Shown here in pieces: positions 60,345-64,000 of a stretch of 64,000 bases of DNA (within the stretch, counting starts at the first letter, position 1; each line of letters starts with the position of its first letter). Origin of the DNA: Hirundichthys speculiger. Its lineage: Eukaryota; Chordata; Actinopteri; Beloniformes; Exocoetidae. The stretch lies in contig JAGFBZ010000855.1 in the NCBI GenBank assembly GCA_018398805.1, positions 1,364,001 to 1,428,000 of the forward strand, given 5' to 3'. The notes beneath the pieces are model-generated. The model worked only from the letters and a program-made list of their open reading frames with translations. It ran no database searches and was not told the DNA's origin. The translations under genes were made by a program, and so were the position numbers.

Positions 60345-61031
60345 CAGTGTTGCCAGATTTGGTTGAACCATTTTCGCCCAATCACATTCCAAAACCCGCC
60401 CACTTCAGGAAAAAAACCACCCAATAAGTGTTTTCATACAAAAACATTTAATATTTGAATAAACGTGGATTTGAATGCATTTACAGTATTAAACAATTAA
60501 GCCTAAATGAATAGTTGTATTTTATCATAGTGCATGTCACAGAAAATGTGCAAAAATGCACATCGCGTATCCCAGTGCCAGGCCCAAGTTAACACAGCAG
60601 CAGTAACGTCAACCACGTAAACACCATTTCTTATATTTTCCCCACTTCGGCATGAAAACCTACTTAATTGGCTAACAGAATAGCCCAACCACTGAGTTTA
60701 GAGAGAGCGGGCTTCTGCATCGGCGCACTAAGGTTTGTTGAGGTGACGTCATGATAGTGCGTTCTTACAGCGACTGAATAACACTGCGATTAAATATTTT
60801 TTAAATTGGATGACCACATTACGAGTGAGCGAAGTACACTGAATTTTGTATTTCTACTGTTTTTAAAACCATAAAATAACAGTTTGTTGTACTGTTTTCA
60901 CAATAATAAAAAAACCGCCAGATGTTGGTAAAAGCAGCCCAAATTGTGCATTCCCCCCCCATTTTTTCCCTGCCAGCTGTAATCAAAAGTAGCCCAATTG
61001 GGCGGGAAAACCGCCCAATCTGGCAACAGTG
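60345..61031. mobile_element. Non-autonomous hAT element with 8-bp target-site duplication
   Basis: The element starts CAGTGTTGCCAGATTTGG and ends CCAATCTGGCAACAGTG, so the inverse of the end reads CACTGTTGCCAGATTGGG. 'gcccaat' motifs recur in both arms. The octamer GATGTGGG occurs directly before (60337-60344) and directly after (61032-61039). An 8-bp duplication is the hAT signature. The 687-bp interior has no transposase. Confidence 0.85.
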
Positions 61032-61539
61032 GATGTGGGGTCTGAAAATGAGCCGCAGTCTTCACATCTAAGGGGCGGGACCAGTGAGTCCCTCCCCGTC
61101 CTAAAGCTCCCCCAGGCGGCCCAGTCCGCACAGCAGACAGTCCCTGTTAGCTTCAGCCCAGTTGCAGTCAGAAATGATGTTCAGCCCTCCAACTCGTGCA
61201 TGCGTGAAGCCACTGCTGGCTCATGTAAATGTATTGAATGTAAATCACTGCACTATAATAAATGTATTTACCTCACATCATGTAACTCACAGCTTCAGTT
61301 ACTTTATCACCTCGTCCACTGTGTGTGTACCTCTATGTGACATCAGCAAAACATCCAGTTGACCAGCTCCTCATGTCAGTCCGCTGTACACTGAAAGTAC
61401 AGAAAAGAGTGGGAATCAAACTCTGAATTCAAAGGCTGGATGAAGCCCTTTATTGATGCTGATTCAAGTTCCTACTGTCTGTATTGAAAGGCTGATTTAA
61501 GAAATTGTTAAAAACAAAAAACTCGTTAGTGCTTCTATA

Positions 61540-63069
61540 CAGGTGCTGGTCATAAAATTAGACCAGATATTTCAAGTGATATTTCAAGTGTTTATTTTTT
61601 ATGAATATTGATTATTACAACTGACAACTAATGAAAATCCCAAATTCAACATCCCAGAAAATTAGATTATTACTGAAGACTGATACAAAAAAAGATTTCT
61701 CAAAATGTTGGCCAACTAAAAAAAATATGACCATGAAAAGAATGAGCCTGTACAGCACTCAATACTTCGTTTGGGCTCCTTTTGCCTTGAATTACCGCAG
61801 CAATGTGGCGGGCATAGAGATAATCAGTCTGTGGCACTGCTCAGGTGTTATGAGAGCCCAGGTTGCTCTGATAGAGGCCTTCAGCTCCTCTGCATTGTTG
61901 GTTCTGGCATCTCGCATCTTCCTCTTCACAATACACCATAGCCTGTCTATGGGGTTAAGATCAGGTGAGTTTGCTGGCCAATCAAGAATAGGGATACCAT
62001 GGTCCTTCAACCAGGTACTGGTAGCTTTGGCACTGTGTGCAGGTGCCAGGTCCTGTTGGAAAATGAAATCTGCATCTCCATGAAGTTGGTCAGCAGCAGG
62101 AAGCATGAAGAGCTCTAAGACTTCCTGGTAGACAGCTGCATTGACTTTGGACCGAATAAAACACAGTGGACCAACAGCAGCAGATGACATGTCACCCCAA
62201 ACCATCACTGACTGTGGAAACTTTACACTCGACCTCAAGCAACGAGGGGTTCTGGGCCTCTCCTCTCTTCCTCTGGACTCTGGGACTTTGAAGGACATGC
62301 AAAATTTGCTTTCATCAGAGAACATAACTTTGGAGCAGTCAGCAGCAGTCCAGTCCTTTTTGTCTTCAGCCCAGGTGAGGCACTTCTGATGCTGTCTCTT
62401 GTTCAAGAGTGGCTTAATGCCAGGAATGCGACAGCTGAAACCCATGTCCTGCATACATCTGTGCATGGATGTTCCTGAAGCACTGACTCCAGCTGCAGTC
62501 CACTCTTTGTGAATCTGCCCCACATTTTTGAATGGGTTTTGTTTCACAATCCTCTCCAGGGTGCGGTTATCCCGATTGCTTGTACACTTTTTCCTGCCAC
62601 ATCTTTTTCTTCCCTTTGCCTCTCTATTAATGTGCTCGGACACACAGCTCTCTGAACAGCCAGCCTCTTTTGCAATGACCTTTTGTGTTTTGCCCTCCTT
62701 GTGCAAGGTGTCAGTGGTCATCTTCTGGACAACTGTCAGGTCAGCAGTCGTCCCCATGACTGTGTAGCCTACAGAACTAGACTGAGAGACAATTTAAAGG
62801 CCTTTGCAGGTGTTAATTAGCTGATTAGAGTGTAGCACCGGGTGTCTTCAATATTGAACCTTTCCACAATATTCTAATTTTCTGGGATTCTGAATTTGGG
62901 ATTTTCATTAGTTGTCAGTTATAATAATCAATATTAATAAAAATAAACACTTGAATTATGTTAGTCTGTGTGTAATGAATGAATTTAATATGCAGGTTTC
63001 ACCTTCTGAATCGAATTACTGAAATATATCATCTTTTTCATGATATTCTAATTTTATGACCAGCACCTG
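61540..63069 (-). mobile_element. Tc1-like transposon, nearly complete
   Basis: TA flanks both ends (61538-61539 and 63070-63071). The outer 23 bp are perfect inverted repeats (CAGGTGCTGGTCATAAAATT and on). The arms share more sequence further in ('caagtgtttatttttNatNaatattgattatta', 'actaatgaaaatcccaaattc'), so the full arms are about 190 bp, with a deletion of roughly 60-100 bp in the left arm. The total is 1,530 bp. It holds the transposase frame at 61792-62757. Confidence 0.93.
61792..62757 (-). CDS. Tc1-like transposase, 321 codons, C-terminus altered by frameshift
   Basis: One uninterrupted minus-strand frame begins MGTTADLTVVQKMTTDTLHK. It has an N-terminal helix-turn-helix DNA-binding region (VIAKEAGCSESCVSEHI), an AT-hook-like basic patch (KGRKRCGRKK, about 48-57) and a second helix-turn-helix (GQIHKEWTAAGVSASGTSMH). 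The catalytic triad reads D148 (FSDESKF), D236 (QQDLAPAH) and D271 (SPDLNPIDRLW), spacing 34. Most Tc1-like enzymes have glutamate at the third site; mariner enzymes have aspartate. The frame ends SMPATLLR. One missing C near 61800 shifts it off a basic tail (MPRHIAAVIQ) typical of the family, losing about 15-20 residues. In the family the enzyme cuts and pastes the element at TA sites. It may be only recently inactive. Confidence 0.88.
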   Translation of the reverse strand: MGTTADLTVVQKMTTDTLHKEGKTQKVIAKEAGCSESCVSEHINREAKGRKRCGRKKCTSNRDNRTLERIVKQNPFKNVGQIHKEWTAAGVSASGTSMHRCMQDMGFSCRIPGIKPLLNKRQHQKCLTWAEDKKDWTAADCSKVMFSDESKFCMSFKVPESRGREERPRTPRCLRSSVKFPQSVMVWGDMSSAAVGPLCFIRSKVNAAVYQEVLELFMLPAADQLHGDADFIFQQDLAPAHSAKATSTWLKDHGIPILDWPANSPDLNPIDRLWCIVKRKMRDARTNNAEELKASIRATWALITPEQCHRLIISMPATLLR

Positions 63070-64000
63070 TACACTGCACAACTTCTGGAGCTGTATAAGA
63101 TCATCACATCTCACACTGTAAAATTTGCATTGGCTTAATCTTGGGTATGACGTACTGCTCTGTTGCAGCGTTTATATGTGCCAAAATGCTTTAAAAAAAA
63201 AAAAAAAAAAGCTACAAAGGAGAAAAATGTGTTCCCTGTCATGGTTAGAGAGGGAAGGGGCCAACTTTGGATTCTTATTTTTCTTGGGAATGGCATGAGT
63301 TCGCAATCATCAATGCGTCATTTCAAGTTGCATTTCAATTGGCCAGTAAATAGATGGAGTCGAAGGATTTCTGACACTGTCAGAAATTTATATCAGGCAG
63401 TATTTGGTCTCGAGACCAGTGTGACGGCCCACTGTGGCGTCAAGTCAGAGCCAAATGTGAATCAAAATCCAAAATCTGAGAACCAAACCCAGAAACTATA
63501 ACCAAGAAATGAAAATATGTAAACGTAAGTGGCACTCGTCTTTCTCGGTTACATTTTTCTTTTCTCACCATAGTGGAGATCTAGTAGCTCATTGGCTGTT
63601 GAATGAGGCAGCACTTAACGTCTAGGTCAGAGCGCCAAACTTACCTGTGGCAGTCATGGAAAACAGGTGTGATGGCTGAGAAATGAATCCCCATCAAACG
63701 GGAGCGCCCATAACTGCCTTCTCTAACTCGTGTTTCTTGAAGATGATAAATAAATAAATAAATTATTGGAAGTCTATGAATTAGGAAAGTGAAGATCCAT
63801 CAGTGACTATGACTGGAAACTCCTCAGAAACTGAAGGCTGTTGTTCTTGATCAGTGTGTCTTTATACAGAACAGTTCTAAACAAGTGTTGGACATAAATG
63901 TTTCATAGACGAGTTGTGAAAAGATCATTCAAATGTCGATCAACACATTAACCCAATAAAGTATATTGATAAACATGCTTGCAATGGTGTTTCATACATT
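63070..64000. other. Right edge of the window, nothing recognised
   Basis: An A-run lies at 63193-63210 and a short (AAAT)n at 63747-63762. The 112-codon frame at 63163-63501 is lysine-rich because of the A-run and has no domain that I recognise. Confidence 0.4.

Noticed and set aside
61631..62083. 150-codon plus-strand frame
   Set aside because: It is the complement of the Tc1-like transposase and its inverted repeat.
63163..63501. 112-codon plus-strand frame near the right edge
   Set aside because: It has a lysine run from a poly-A tract, no known domain, and no splice or coding-bias support.

Overview
The window is vertebrate nuclear DNA, almost certainly from a ray-finned (teleost) fish. 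Its genes are split into short exons with GT-AG introns. Its transposon load is typical of fish: Tc1-like elements, L2/Rex1- and RTE-type LINEs, hAT-like elements with inverted repeats, and a tRNA-derived SINE. I could not determine the species.

Five protein-coding genes are recognisable, in the order I recall from human chromosome 6p12. They are the transmembrane alternative first exon of dystonin (dst, minus, 1157-1343, partial because the gene runs off the left edge); znf451 (plus, 4507-12821); bag2 (plus, 14871-16446); rab23 (minus, 21526-24072); and prim2 (plus, 27753-58632). I resolved exons for all of them from reading frame, splice phase and recalled family sequence. bag2 (208 codons), rab23 (235) and prim2 (515) are open throughout. 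znf451 has intact splice sites, but its large zinc-finger exon changes reading frame three times within about 430 bp, which means either sequence errors or a damaged gene.

Layout: 1-3300 is dst intron, the dst first exon and its flank. 3300-12931 is znf451, with a minus-strand LINE in its intron 10. 12932-14870 is a repeat-rich spacer (hAT-like MITE, LINE fragment). 14871-16863 is bag2. 16864-21525 is the gap between convergent bag2 and rab23, with no gene seen. 21526 to about 26300 is rab23, whose intron 3 ... 2 interval (22260-23625) holds an RTE relic with a nested inverted-repeat element. About 26300-27750 is the divergent rab23/prim2 promoter, with CRE, E2F and CCAAT-type motifs. 27753-58671 is prim2, whose 14.2-kb intron 9 and other introns hold most of the transposons. 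58672-64000 has no host gene but carries a hAT element with an 8-bp target duplication and a Tc1-like element with a 321-codon transposase frame.

The host genes do unrelated jobs: cytolinker, SUMO E3/E4 ligase, Hsp70 co-chaperone, ciliary/Hedgehog Rab GTPase, and replication primase. They are linked by conserved synteny, not by a pathway. I found no new multi-gene system. The points most worth a second look are the znf451 frame breaks, the nearly open Tc1 transposase with an aspartate in the third catalytic position, the rab23/prim2 shared promoter, and a compound tandem-repeat unit at 48.9-50.1 kb.
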